DNA of 64,000 nucleotides from Pedobacter cryoconitis. GTDB lineage: Bacteria; Bacteroidota; Bacteroidia; Sphingobacteriales; Sphingobacteriaceae. A program made the translations under genes and the position numbers. The notes beneath the pieces were generated by a model that was not told the DNA's origin, did not search any database, and worked only from the letters and a program-made list of their open reading frames with translations. The stretch is from the NCBI RefSeq assembly GCF_014207135.1, contig NZ_JACHCC010000008.1, positions 62,001 to 126,000 of the forward strand, in the 5' to 3' direction. Below, in pieces: positions 16,049-24,902 of the stretch; position 1 is the first letter of the stretch, and every line of letters starts with the position of its first letter.

Positions 16049-17191
16049 ATGAGAAGAATAAGCTATCTGCTGTTTGCAGTAATGCTGTTGGTCATGCCAG
16101 CAGCTTCATTTGCCCAGGGAGGCAATTTTACGGTAAAAGGGAAACTTTACAAGCTGACATTTCCGGCAAGAGTCTATTTGTCATACAAAACAAAAAAAGG
16201 CAAAGTACGTGATTCAGTTAATGTCAATAAGGGTGTATTTACCATTAATGGCCAGATCGGGGAAACTACAATGGCCTTTATGTCGATTAGAAGACTAGAC
16301 GGTAACCCAACTGAAAATAACAATGATACAGAAATTTATCTTGAGCCGGGTACCATTACGGTAACGGGTACTGGTATGCTTACTGAGTCAACAATCAGTG
16401 GAGGAGTCGCGAATGCCCTAAACACAGCATTAAAAAAGGTGATAGAACCGATAGATAAAAAACATGATGCTGTGATGAAATCCTATCACGCAATTTTGCC
16501 TGTTGAAAGAAGAGAATCGAAAGCAGTACAAGATTCTGTCGACGCCGTCCTTGACCCTTTAAAAAATCAAAAAGACATGGCTTACCTTGATTTCATTAAG
16601 GCCAACCCGAATTCACTTGTTAGCCTTTTTGCTATACAAGATTACCAGGGTGCTAAACCAGATGTTGATAAGATCGAGCCATTATTCAATAACTTATCTG
16701 CTGACATCAGATCCAGTAGTGCAGGTGTAAGCTATGCTGCCATAATTGAGAGCCTGAAAGCAATTTCCGTGGGGCACCTGGCACCCGATTTTACACAAGC
16801 GGATGCGTCAGGTAAGTTAGTATCACTACACGATTTTAGGGGTAAGTACGTATTGGTTGACTTTTGGGCAAGTTGGTGTGTGCCCTGCCGAAAAGAAAAT
16901 CCGAACGTGGTAGCAAACTTTAATCAATATAAAGACAAAGGTTTCACCGTACTAGGTATCTCTTTAGATCAGCAAAGCACCCGAAGCGCCTGGTTGAAAG
17001 CAATCCAGTCTGATCATCTGGCATGGACTCAACTTTCCGATCTCAACGCATGGGGTAACAAAGTAGCACAGTTATATCAGATACATTCCATCCCGCAAAA
17101 TTTCCTGGTCGGTCCAGATGGTACCATTGTAGCTAAAGACCTGAATGGCGAAGCTTTAGGAATTAAATTAAAAGAGCTCTTGGGTAAATAA
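16049..17191 (+). CDS. TlpA-type thiol-disulfide oxidoreductase with DUF4369 N-terminus
   Basis: 380 aa counted from ATG 16049. An upstream in-frame ATG at 15977 would add 24 residues before the signal peptide and is less likely. The signal peptide ends ASFAQ. Residues 25-120 form the DUF4369 beta-domain (NFTVKGKLYKL), 125-235 are helical, and 242-380 are a TlpA thioredoxin fold with WASWCVPC (Cys277, Cys280) and the cis-Pro segment IHSIPQNFLV. Acts as a periplasmic thiol reductase or disulfide carrier; the client is unknown. It heads a plus-strand group that continues with a small membrane protein and a two-component pair. Confidence 0.86.
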   Translation: MRRISYLLFAVMLLVMPAASFAQGGNFTVKGKLYKLTFPARVYLSYKTKKGKVRDSVNVNKGVFTINGQIGETTMAFMSIRRLDGNPTENNNDTEIYLEPGTITVTGTGMLTESTISGGVANALNTALKKVIEPIDKKHDAVMKSYHAILPVERRESKAVQDSVDAVLDPLKNQKDMAYLDFIKANPNSLVSLFAIQDYQGAKPDVDKIEPLFNNLSADIRSSSAGVSYAAIIESLKAISVGHLAPDFTQADASGKLVSLHDFRGKYVLVDFWASWCVPCRKENPNVVANFNQYKDKGFTVLGISLDQQSTRSAWLKAIQSDHLAWTQLSDLNAWGNKVAQLYQIHSIPQNFLVGPDGTIVAKDLNGEALGIKLKELLGK

Positions 17192-17243
17192 ACCTGGTCC
17201 TCAAATAAAAAACATACTATTCCGCTACTGCAACACGATCAAT

Positions 17244-17582
17244 ATGAAACCAATAACTAAACTGAAACATACAGGTTTTGCTGTCTTTGTGTTCTTGATC
17301 CTTCCGTGTATCTCCTATGGCCAGGTATCAACAGCAAAATCGAACAAAACATCCCCGTCTATTGTAATATCTACACCAATGTTTACACTTATAACAACTA
17401 TAGATATTCCTACTAACGCTGTAGTAGCGAACAGTAAAGTGGGTAAGAAGGATGTTAAGGGTAAAATTCAGCATCTAAAACAACAAACCTTTTGGGCGTT
17501 TTTTTTTACTGGCATAATTGAGACCTTTTCTATTTTAATGATGCTTTGTATTTTCCCAATGCTGCCATCAATGCTAAGCTAG
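17244..17582 (+). CDS. Small membrane protein of unknown function
   Basis: 112 aa, not recognised. The N-terminus is a signal peptide or anchor (AVFVFLILPCISYGQ). Residues 35-80 are polar and Thr/Ser-rich, with a basic patch (KVGKKDVKGKIQHLK). A strong hydrophobic helix follows near the C-terminus (FWAFFFTGIIETFSILMMLC). It sits 52 bp after the TlpA gene and 47 bp before the histidine kinase gene on the same strand, so it may be an accessory or sensory partner of that system. Confidence 0.55.
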   Translation: MKPITKLKHTGFAVFVFLILPCISYGQVSTAKSNKTSPSIVISTPMFTLITTIDIPTNAVVANSKVGKKDVKGKIQHLKQQTFWAFFFTGIIETFSILMMLCIFPMLPSMLS

Positions 17583-17629
17583 TTTACCAAATAGGAATAG
17601 GATTTTAAGTACCTTTATATGATATATAT

Positions 17630-19036
17630 ATGAAAACCAGTTATAAAATCAAGGCGTTACTGATCTCTTGTCTTATTATTGTAAGTACATTGTCGCTTAT
17701 GCAATTTTACCTGGTAAAAGCCACCTACCAGCTAAAAAAAGAGAAATACAATGACGATCTGAAGATTGCTGCCGGGAAATTTTATGATGTTACCCACAGG
17801 AAAACCAAACTAAGCGCTACAATTTGGGCAAATTTGCAAGCTACCATTCAATTGTATATTGAAGGGAAAGTGAGCAGGAAAGATCTCCTCAAAGCAATAA
17901 TGATAAAGAATGATTCGGTCACAAGGATAGCAAATCAATATTTTAGCAACATATCAGCCAAAACACCACTACTTAAGAATGCAGACTACGTAGAAAGGAT
18001 CGATGAGGTGATCATCCAGGTAAACGGCAGAAATAGCATTTTGTTGGCGAGATCTGGTAAACCGTATATCTATTTCGGGCATTCTGCTCCGAAGACGGAT
18101 CTTTTGCTCCTGGGGGGCCAAAGTTTCTCAAATTCAAAATGGTTGGTAAAAATACCCCCTACCAACCGGTTATCATTATGTAAAGTATTTATATTTGGGT
18201 CAAGTTATGTGAATACATCCGGATGGAAGCGAGAGCTTTTTGGGCAAATGGCAAGTATTTTTCTGCTGGCGGTTGGTCTGATTGTTGCAGTTATCATATT
18301 ATTTTATCTGATGTTCAGTGCAATTTTCAGGCAAAAGAAAATAGCTGAGATCCAGACAGATTTTGCCAACAATATTACACACGAACTTAAAACACCTTTA
18401 AGTTCCGTCAGCATAATCATAAAAAGTTTGGGTAAACAAGAGGTTCAGGCTAATCCAGTCTTGTTTAATGAGCTATTGCAATCATTATCGCGACAACAGA
18501 TTAAAATCCAGCAAACAGTTGACAGCGTTTTAGAAAGTGCAACACTAACAGAGCTGAAAATTGAAAAGACATCAATAAATATCTCAACCTGTTTAAATGA
18601 ATATGCAAAGAGTATTTTTTTAGACACGCATACATTAATAACTGACATCAGCCCTGAAACATTCATCCTTAGAACACACCTCCCTACACTTCAAAATGCA
18701 CTTAATAATCTTGTAGAGAATGCAGTAAAGTATACCCCAGCGGGTACTACCATTACCTTAAAGGCTTATTCAGGAGATAATTATTATATTGAAGTCATTG
18801 ACAAGGGCTCCGGTATTGCTATATCGCAGCAAACGATGATATTTAATAAGTTTTATCGTATCTCTGAACAAAACAGACACACCGTTAAAGGACTAGGTCT
18901 CGGCTTATATATCAGTAAACATGCTATTGAGCAGTTAGGAGGTCACCTGACACTAAAGAGTGAGCCTGGATCCGGCAGCACATTTATCATTCAATTACCC
19001 ATAGATGAAAACAAAGGTACTAGTTATAGAGGATGA
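17630..19036 (+). CDS. Sensor histidine kinase
   Basis: 468 aa. TM1 (about 8-28) and TM2 (about 207-230) enclose a periplasmic sensing region of some 175 residues with no recognised fold. Then come the dimerisation helix with phospho-acceptor His251 in THELKTPLSS, the N box NLVENAVKYTP, the G1 box DKGSGI, and the G2 box GLGLGLYISK. The last 32 bp overlap the response regulator gene, so the two proteins form a pair. It belongs to the small HisKA kinases with a simple periplasmic domain. The TlpA and small membrane protein genes just before it may encode its targets or sensors. Confidence 0.9.
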   Translation: MKTSYKIKALLISCLIIVSTLSLMQFYLVKATYQLKKEKYNDDLKIAAGKFYDVTHRKTKLSATIWANLQATIQLYIEGKVSRKDLLKAIMIKNDSVTRIANQYFSNISAKTPLLKNADYVERIDEVIIQVNGRNSILLARSGKPYIYFGHSAPKTDLLLLGGQSFSNSKWLVKIPPTNRLSLCKVFIFGSSYVNTSGWKRELFGQMASIFLLAVGLIVAVIILFYLMFSAIFRQKKIAEIQTDFANNITHELKTPLSSVSIIIKSLGKQEVQANPVLFNELLQSLSRQQIKIQQTVDSVLESATLTELKIEKTSINISTCLNEYAKSIFLDTHTLITDISPETFILRTHLPTLQNALNNLVENAVKYTPAGTTITLKAYSGDNYYIEVIDKGSGIAISQQTMIFNKFYRISEQNRHTVKGLGLGLYISKHAIEQLGGHLTLKSEPGSGSTFIIQLPIDENKGTSYRG

Positions 19037-19685
19037 TATTGATCTGGGTAACTTGCTCAGGCAATATCTGGAAATCAATAATTTCGAAGCTCATCGTGTT
19101 TATAATGGTGAAGAAGCCAGAATGGAATTAAAGGTCAACGATTATGATATCCTGATTATTGATGTAATGATGCCAAAGGAAGATGGGTTTACATTGGCTG
19201 CAAAACTTAAAGTGAGCCACCCGCAACTTCCTTTTTTATTTGTCACTGCCCGTAAACTAAAAGAGGATGTAATACTGGGGCTTAAACTGGGGGCCGACGA
19301 TTATATCATTAAACCTTTTGATGCAGACGAACTGATTCTGCGCATGCAAAACATACTGAGAAGGATACAGCCACAGCTTACCAATCCAAATGAGATATAT
19401 CGAATTGGTATCTACAATTTCGATGCAGAGAACCTTAAACTTTCCTCGCCCCTTTCAGAAAAAACACTTACAGAAAAGGAAGGACAATTGCTGAAATATC
19501 TTTACGAACATCAAAACCAACTAATTAAAAGGCATGCGATACTGGATTATTTATGGAATAATTCGGATTTCTTTAATGGCAGAAGTATGGATGTTTTCAT
19601 TACCAGGCTTAGAAAACATCTGATGGAAGACAAAAATGTACAGATTGAAAGCATCCGCGGTGTAGGGTATCGTTTTTATTGTTGA
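19005..19685 (+). CDS. OmpR/PhoB-family response regulator
   Basis: 226 aa. The receiver domain (1-120) has the acidic pocket VIEDD, phospho-acceptor Asp53 in IIDVMMP, and the switch residues in FVTARK and KPFDADEL. The C-terminal winged helix (about 130-226) includes LTEKEGQLLKYL and RSMDVFITRLRKHL, ending GVGYRFYC. It activates or represses genes after phosphorylation by the kinase encoded just upstream. The start codon lies inside the kinase gene (32-bp overlap, different frame), a sign of coupled translation. Confidence 0.92.
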   Translation: MKTKVLVIEDDIDLGNLLRQYLEINNFEAHRVYNGEEARMELKVNDYDILIIDVMMPKEDGFTLAAKLKVSHPQLPFLFVTARKLKEDVILGLKLGADDYIIKPFDADELILRMQNILRRIQPQLTNPNEIYRIGIYNFDAENLKLSSPLSEKTLTEKEGQLLKYLYEHQNQLIKRHAILDYLWNNSDFFNGRSMDVFITRLRKHLMEDKNVQIESIRGVGYRFYC

Positions 19686-19714
19686 TGTTATGAAAATTGA
19701 TTGCATGTTTTGGG

Positions 19715-19936
19715 TTACTCAATCCTTGAGAGATCATCTGTATTACAAAAGAATTCGACCCCTCTACTATCTCTTACCTTTGAATTACCGGTCCCATCAT
19801 CTAACCTGATTACGGTAACTTCTTCAGTTATGGCCTCTTTTAATACTGTTGCAACTCTATTCCGGTGCGGCCTAGACCTTTTAAACTTTGTATTGCTGAT
19901 ACCTGGCACTAATAGTACCTTTTCTCCATTTTGCAT
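19715..19936 (-). CDS. Small basic hypothetical protein, 73 aa
   Basis: Starts at the internal ATG (19936), with AAAAGG just upstream, and encodes a compact domain: NGEKVLLVPGISN, KFKRSRPHRNRVATVLKEAI, EVTVIRLDDGTGNSKV, ending FFCNTDDLSRIE. The strand-turn pattern and basic face resemble a small SH3/KOW-like barrel, but I do not recognise the family. A longer form from 20020 adds 28 residues of low-complexity N-terminus. The opposite strand also carries an open frame of 120 codons, but its product looks random. Confidence 0.45.
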   Translation of the reverse strand: MQNGEKVLLVPGISNTKFKRSRPHRNRVATVLKEAITEEVTVIRLDDGTGNSKVRDSRGVEFFCNTDDLSRIE

Positions 19937-20125
19937 ATTGCCTTTTAATTGCTTATATATGATGTCCAATTTAGTGTTGCAATATCGAAAGAAGATGCCA
20001 GCATACGCATACTCACACATACCTGCTTATACTCATTTATACCATACTAAAATAATAAATTAGCTATTGTTTTAACTTTGAATTGCACTATAACCTTTCA
20101 CAAAATTGTGCTGAGTTTGCGGTAA

Positions 20126-20155
20126 AAAGACCGGGGAGTAGATTACCCGGTCTTT
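20126..20155 (-). terminator. Terminator-type hairpin, copy 2 of a near-identical pair
   Basis: 10-bp perfect arms (AAAGACCGGG / CCCGGTCTTT) and a 10-nt loop, followed on the minus strand by TTTTTACC. It lies 19 bp behind the minus-strand stop codon at 20175 and copies the hairpin at 15856-15885. Confidence 0.6.
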
Positions 20156-20174
20156 ATTCTTGGTAGTCCTATTT

Positions 20175-20381
20175 TTACTTCAACAAATAAGCACTTCCAG
20201 AAACATATCTTAAATGCACTGCTGCTGCGTATTTAAAATTATGGCCGATACCTTTTGTCGCATTATAAATAAGAACATGTACATCATCATCAAGCCGACT
20301 ATCACGGTTTAAATAATCAAGATCATCATCCCCTCCAATACTACCACTCAAATTGGTATTCCCTTTAATGCTCAGACTGTC
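20175..20381 (-). pseudogene. C-terminal gene remnant, left half of a head-to-head pair
   Basis: 68 codons open on the minus strand with no plausible start: DSLSIKGNTNLSGSIGGDDD, then LDYLNRDSRLDDDVHVLIYN, ending HLRYVSGSAYLLK and a TAA at 20175. The sense is protein-like (charged loops, a terminal amphipathic strand), and a terminator follows. Upstream in the same frame a stop lies at 20382-20384, where another remnant begins on the opposite strand. Family not recognised. Confidence 0.5.
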
Positions 20382-20395
20382 CTATACTGGGATAA

Positions 20396-20830
20396 GATAT
20401 TAAGGTTGATGATGGACAAGAGTGGAAGTTTACAAAACAACCTGCAGTGCTTGCCCCTGTACAGCTTACCAGTGATTACTTACCTAAGGTTGTGAATGCG
20501 GCAGGTTTTAGTATTTCTGTACCGGTTACCAAAGCAGGGGTATACTATATACGTATTGCTTCTGTAACTTCGGGTGATTATGGTGGCCCTGTAGGTGGTA
20601 CTATGGCATACGAAGCATACCAAACATTTACAACTGATGATATAGGTAAGGTTGCACAGATATTTCTCCCTTCTAATAAAGGAAAGTTACTCTTTAATTA
20701 TGACCTCGCTAATAGAAGCGCTCTATTCACCACTTTATTTACCATAATGCAATATAATGCATATGGGGCGTCACAGGGAGGTGAGATTGTTAGCAAAGTT
20801 TCGTGTGTTCCTATAACGTTTAATCGGTAA
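20396..20830 (+). pseudogene. C-terminal gene remnant, right half of a head-to-head pair
   Basis: About 144 codons open from the junction near 20390, reading DIKVDDGQEWKFTKQPAVLA, followed by a beta-rich domain (AGFSISVPVTKAGVYYIRIA and FTTDDIGKVAQIFLPSNKGK) and ending CVPITFNR at 20830. A GTG at 20447 could start a 127-aa product, but the domain clearly begins earlier, so the N-terminus is missing. A good terminator follows at 20885-20920. The shape suggests a secreted or surface protein; I cannot name it. Confidence 0.5.
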
Positions 20831-20884
20831 ATTGTAGCCAATCGTTTAAGATTAAATAAATCTGATAAACAAGGTTAAAATAAT

Positions 20885-20920
20885 AACAGCCCCGGAATAT
20901 ACTTCATATCCGGGGCTGTT
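20885..20920. terminator. Terminator after the plus-strand remnant
   Basis: Perfect 12-bp arms (AACAGCCCCGGA / TCCGGGGCTGTT) with a 12-nt loop, followed by TGTTTTATG on the plus strand. It also faces the minus-strand cytochrome operon end. Confidence 0.68.
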
Positions 20921-21024
20921 TGTTTTATGCCAGCTCAGCTTTTGTCAAAGCTGTAAACAGACCAAAAGATCAAATCGACATAATTGAGCTAGAAAAAATC
21001 AGGGAATTAAGAGATCCTAAATAA

Positions 21025-22419
21025 TCATAGTGCTTTAACAATTATTGTATCCTGTGCCAATTTCGGTATATTATAATTTCCGATATCCAAACTTACTTTT
21101 GGCAATATCTTTTTTATACTGGCCAGATCCGTTTTATTCACGTTAGTTTGGTATAAATAAAGGAACTTCAGGTTTTTTAGATTTTTTAATTGGTTAATCC
21201 CTTTTAGGCTAACCTTCGCACCAACCAGACTAAGTGACTGCAACTGATCCAGATCTTTTAACTGTGCTAATCCTGCGTCGGTTACAGCAGTATAATTCAG
21301 GTTTAACCTCATTAGTTTCTTACAATCTTTAATTGCAGTTAATGTTTGATCTGTTACCTTCTTATTTTCCAGTTTAAGCCAAATCAGTTGTTTTTCGATT
21401 GATTTTATCAACCCCAAAACATCCTTGTCCATTGATGTGGCATTTATAAAATTTGCAGACAAGTAATTAGAATTTTGGGTGACAGGAAAAACAGTGACCC
21501 CTGCATCAGCTAATTTTTTCAATACATTGTTATCTGCCATTTTAACTTCTTCCACGGGTAATTCGCTGGTTTTCACTTTTTCAACAGCACCTTCACCTTT
21601 TTGTAAACTGGCCAGAACTGGCTTTATATCTTCAGGCTGTGGCAGGTCCTTAAATTTCTTTTTAAAATCGGCCCCACTGTTTATCCACCATTTTAACAGT
21701 TTAATTTCGGTTTCGGTAAGCTGTGATTTTTCTTTAGGTGCCATATGCTTCTCATCATTTAAAGGAACCATCAGTCTTTTAACTAACTCACTTTCATCAG
21801 CTTTACCTGGCACAATGGTTTTGCCGGTCTTCCCTCCTTTTAAAATATATTCCTGTTGATCTAACCGCAGTTTTCCTTTTTGTTTTTCGCCGCCATGGCA
21901 ACTATAGCATCTATTTTGAAACAATGGCTGAATTGCGTTCTGATAAACAAATGCTTCTTTCAAATTAGGAATAGCAGGAATGGCTACCCCGCCTTTCACA
22001 CCCCCCGCTTTTAGTGGTGCAGTTAAATAATCAGCCCCATGCGTTAAAGAGCCCCCCATATGGCCTGTAACAGAAATTAATAAAGCAAGTATTGCAGCAA
22101 CTGCACCTAGTACAGAATTAGAGCTAACCCTCTTATAAATTGTCCATAAAATCATGGATAAAATTGCAACACTAATACCCATCCATTGGTGATTATTAAC
22201 CAGCTTACCGTCATAATCACCGCCACCAGCCAGTAAATATCCCGTGATACAAGATACAATAGCACTTAGTGTCCCCAGAAGCAACATGATTGGGATGGCT
22301 GGTTTTAGATTAACAAATTTTGTTGTAAATGATAAAAGAATAAAAATACAGGCAAGTAACAAAATCCCAATAGGGAGATGAACAAAAACTGGGTGAAAAC
22401 GACCAAAAAACTCTAACAT
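21025..22419 (-). CDS. DUF2231 membrane protein with cytochrome c domain and leucine-rich C-terminus
   Basis: 464 aa. Four membrane helices in residues 1-120 start FHPVFVHLPIG, the DUF2231 mark. A planctomycete-type cytochrome domain (PSCyt1) follows, with heme motif CYSCH at 171-175 and KGKLRLDQQEYILKGG, HMAPKEKSQLTETEI, WWINSGADF. From about 300 to the end there are leucine-rich-repeat units (LMRLNLNYTAVTDAGL, LQSLSLVGAKVSLKG). It likely takes electrons at the outer face of the cytoplasmic membrane. It is the last gene of the four-gene cassette, 1 bp after the isomerase gene. Confidence 0.8.
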   Translation of the reverse strand: MLEFFGRFHPVFVHLPIGILLLACIFILLSFTTKFVNLKPAIPIMLLLGTLSAIVSCITGYLLAGGGDYDGKLVNNHQWMGISVAILSMILWTIYKRVSSNSVLGAVAAILALLISVTGHMGGSLTHGADYLTAPLKAGGVKGGVAIPAIPNLKEAFVYQNAIQPLFQNRCYSCHGGEKQKGKLRLDQQEYILKGGKTGKTIVPGKADESELVKRLMVPLNDEKHMAPKEKSQLTETEIKLLKWWINSGADFKKKFKDLPQPEDIKPVLASLQKGEGAVEKVKTSELPVEEVKMADNNVLKKLADAGVTVFPVTQNSNYLSANFINATSMDKDVLGLIKSIEKQLIWLKLENKKVTDQTLTAIKDCKKLMRLNLNYTAVTDAGLAQLKDLDQLQSLSLVGAKVSLKGINQLKNLKNLKFLYLYQTNVNKTDLASIKKILPKVSLDIGNYNIPKLAQDTIIVKAL

Positions 22420-22420
22420 T

Positions 22421-23356
22421 CTATTTGTATCTCTTTCTTAAAAGGTTCATCATATATACATTTATTTCCCATTGATCTGCAAGAGGCTGGCGGGTATAAG
22501 GCAAAGTCGGCATATAATCCGCAGGACCAAATTCGGTAAGAATGGTCATTCTTTCCCCTTTTTCTTTTTTATATCCGATTACTTTGTCCCACCAGGCTAA
22601 ATGTGTTTTTACGGTCTCTTCCCATTCCGGTGCCCTTGGGTCATTTACCTGCGGGCCTTCCGGGTGCCCAATTCTGGAATGAATATGATCTACCCTTTTC
22701 AATAAATAATCAACAGTTTCTTTCTGGTCACTCAATAAACTTTCATGAACATTACACCAATGCGAAATATCTAATGTTAGACGCAGCTCAGGGTTTTTCT
22801 CTGCAAAATTGCGGGCAATATGAGCAGCAAACATCATTCTTCCCCGATGGGTTTCGTGATAAATGGGAATACCGCTGGTTTTAGTTTTAACCGTCGAATA
22901 ATCAATCATCATCTTGTTCTGCTCATAAGTGAAATAATCTTTACCCGAATGACAGTTAATATAAAGCGGTTTTTGATAGGTATTAGCGCAAATGGCATCA
23001 ACGTATTTTTTATAATTAATTAAATGCTGTTTAGGCTCATTGTGATGTCCTGAACATAAAAAACCAATTTGCAAGCCATTATTCTTTACCGCTTCAAAAA
23101 GCTCTTTTACGGCTTTAGTATCATCACCAGGCCACCAAACTTCTATGCCATCATAACCTTCTTTTTTTGCAGCTGCGCAAAACTCATCCCGTGTACCTTT
23201 AAACCCCCAATCGGTTTGCATAAACAGCAGTTCAAATCCAGCTTTTGCTTTTTTATGCTTCAGCTCGTTTGCGCTCATATTTTGTATTGGGGCTAAAAAA
23301 GAGGCCGCAGATACTACTGCTGTATTTTGTATAAATTTCCTTCTGGTCAGGGACAT
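22421..23356 (-). CDS. Secreted sugar-phosphate-isomerase/epimerase-like TIM barrel protein
   Basis: 311 aa. The signal contains TRRKFIQ and a short hydrophobic stretch, the Tat pattern, so the folded enzyme is probably exported. The body is an AP-endonuclease-2-like TIM barrel (YDGIEVWWPGDD, LRLTLDISHWCNVHES, DHIHSRIGHPEGPQV) with His/Glu/Asp ligands for a divalent metal. Members act on sugars or keto-sugars as isomerases or epimerases. Its place in a cytochrome/DUF1501 cassette suggests action on a sugar oxidised or prepared in the periplasm (inference). Confidence 0.8.
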   Translation of the reverse strand: MSLTRRKFIQNTAVVSAASFLAPIQNMSANELKHKKAKAGFELLFMQTDWGFKGTRDEFCAAAKKEGYDGIEVWWPGDDTKAVKELFEAVKNNGLQIGFLCSGHHNEPKQHLINYKKYVDAICANTYQKPLYINCHSGKDYFTYEQNKMMIDYSTVKTKTSGIPIYHETHRGRMMFAAHIARNFAEKNPELRLTLDISHWCNVHESLLSDQKETVDYLLKRVDHIHSRIGHPEGPQVNDPRAPEWEETVKTHLAWWDKVIGYKKEKGERMTILTEFGPADYMPTLPYTRQPLADQWEINVYMMNLLRKRYK

Positions 23357-23384
23357 ATAATTGAATTAATTCTGAATGATTAGT

Positions 23385-24896
23385 TTAGGCTACAATCTCT
23401 GAAATTACTTTACCAGCTACATCTGTTAATCTGAATGGACGGCCTTGAAACGGATAGGTAAATTGTTCATGATCAAACCCTAACTGATTTAAAATAGTAG
23501 CCTGGATATCAAAGGCGTCAACTTTTCCACTTATTGCACTATACCCTATCTCATCTGTTTCTCCATGCGTAAATCCTTTTTTGATACCTCCACCGGCCAT
23601 CCATATTGTAAATGCCTCTGTATGATGATCTCTCCCTTTAAACGGGTTCTGTATACCATTACGGTTTTCCATCATTGGTGTACGTCCAAATTCACCACCC
23701 CAGACCACTAAGGTTTCTTCTAATAAACCGCGTTGTTTTAAATCGAGCAGTAAGGCCGTAATAGGTCTGTCAATACTTCTGCATTTATTTTTCAAACCGA
23801 TATTAAGGGAGTTATTTGGATTATCGCCATGCGCGTCCCAGCCCCAGTCAAATAATTGCACATAACGTACTCCTTTTTCTACCAATTTGCGGGCAAGCAG
23901 TACATTATTTGCGAAACAGGCTTTACCTGGCTGTGTACCATACATTTCATGGATATAGGCAGGTTCGTCATTAATATTCATCACCTCTGGTGCAGATATT
24001 TGCATACGATAAGCCATTTCATACTGTGCTATACGCGATAAAATTTCCGGGTCATTATATTCCTGATATTGTTGCTCATTGGCTTTGTTAATTGCTTCAA
24101 TAGAGGCTTTTCTTAAGCTTCTGTTCATTCCATCCGGGTCCTTTATAAACAGAACCGGATCACCTTCACTCCGACATTGTACCCCCTGATACACTGACGG
24201 CAAAAAACCACTTCCCCAAACACTTTTGCCTGCATCAGGAAAACTACCTCCGCTGGTCAGCACTACATATCCAGGTAGATTTTGATTTTCTGAACCTAAG
24301 CCATAAGTTACCCAACTTCCCATGCTGGGTCTGCCCAAACGCGGTGAACCTGTATGTACCAGCAATTGCGCCGGTGCATGGTTAAACTGATCAGTTTTTA
24401 CTGCTTTTAAAAAGCTTACTTCATCTACCATTGTAGAAAAGTGCGGCAAATTATCACTCACAAATGCGCCACACTGCCCGTGTTTAGCAAAATTGGCCTG
24501 AGGCCCAAGCATTTTAGGCACACCAGTTATAAAAGCAAATTTTTTCCCCGCCAGTAAAGATGGTGGACAATCTTGCCCATCCATTTTCATCAATTCAGGT
24601 TTATAATCAAATAACTCTAGTTGAGATGGCGCCCCTGCCATATGTAAATAAATTACACTCTTAGCCTTACCAAAAAGTGGAGGGGATTTTGGCAATAACG
24701 GATGCGCAGGATCATAGGCTATTTTTGTTTGGGGGCTGGAAAAATAATTACCACAGCTGCCCAATAACGAACCCATAGCCAAAGCACCTAATCCCATTGC
24801 GCTTTCTTTTAAAAAATGGCGCCGGGAATGCATTCTTGCATAGGTTTCCTGTGCCTCCTTAATTAACCTATGTACATTTAATTCATCCCTTGTCAT
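23385..24896 (-). CDS. DUF1501 family protein (sulfatase/phosphatase-like fold), Tat-exported
   Basis: 503 aa. A Tat-type signal lies around residues 25-50 (SRRHFLKESAMGLGALAMGS). The rest is the DUF1501 domain of the alkaline-phosphatase-like superfamily: IYLHMAGAPSQLELFDYKPE, PSMGSWVTYGLG, VVWGGEFGRTP, GRDHHTEAFTIWMAGGG. DUF1501 genes almost always stand next to DUF1549/DUF1553 cytochrome genes, as here (6-bp gap). The reaction is not established. It probably works in the periplasm as a complex with the 912-aa cytochrome. Confidence 0.85.
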   Translation of the reverse strand: MTRDELNVHRLIKEAQETYARMHSRRHFLKESAMGLGALAMGSLLGSCGNYFSSPQTKIAYDPAHPLLPKSPPLFGKAKSVIYLHMAGAPSQLELFDYKPELMKMDGQDCPPSLLAGKKFAFITGVPKMLGPQANFAKHGQCGAFVSDNLPHFSTMVDEVSFLKAVKTDQFNHAPAQLLVHTGSPRLGRPSMGSWVTYGLGSENQNLPGYVVLTSGGSFPDAGKSVWGSGFLPSVYQGVQCRSEGDPVLFIKDPDGMNRSLRKASIEAINKANEQQYQEYNDPEILSRIAQYEMAYRMQISAPEVMNINDEPAYIHEMYGTQPGKACFANNVLLARKLVEKGVRYVQLFDWGWDAHGDNPNNSLNIGLKNKCRSIDRPITALLLDLKQRGLLEETLVVWGGEFGRTPMMENRNGIQNPFKGRDHHTEAFTIWMAGGGIKKGFTHGETDEIGYSAISGKVDAFDIQATILNQLGFDHEQFTYPFQGRPFRLTDVAGKVISEIVA

Positions 24897-24902
24897 AATT
24901 GA

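Noticed and set aside
19701-20063. 120-codon plus-strand frame opposite the 73-aa basic protein
   Set aside because: Its product is low-complexity and hydrophobic with no domain sense; the minus-strand frame has a clear protein-like pattern and a ribosome site.
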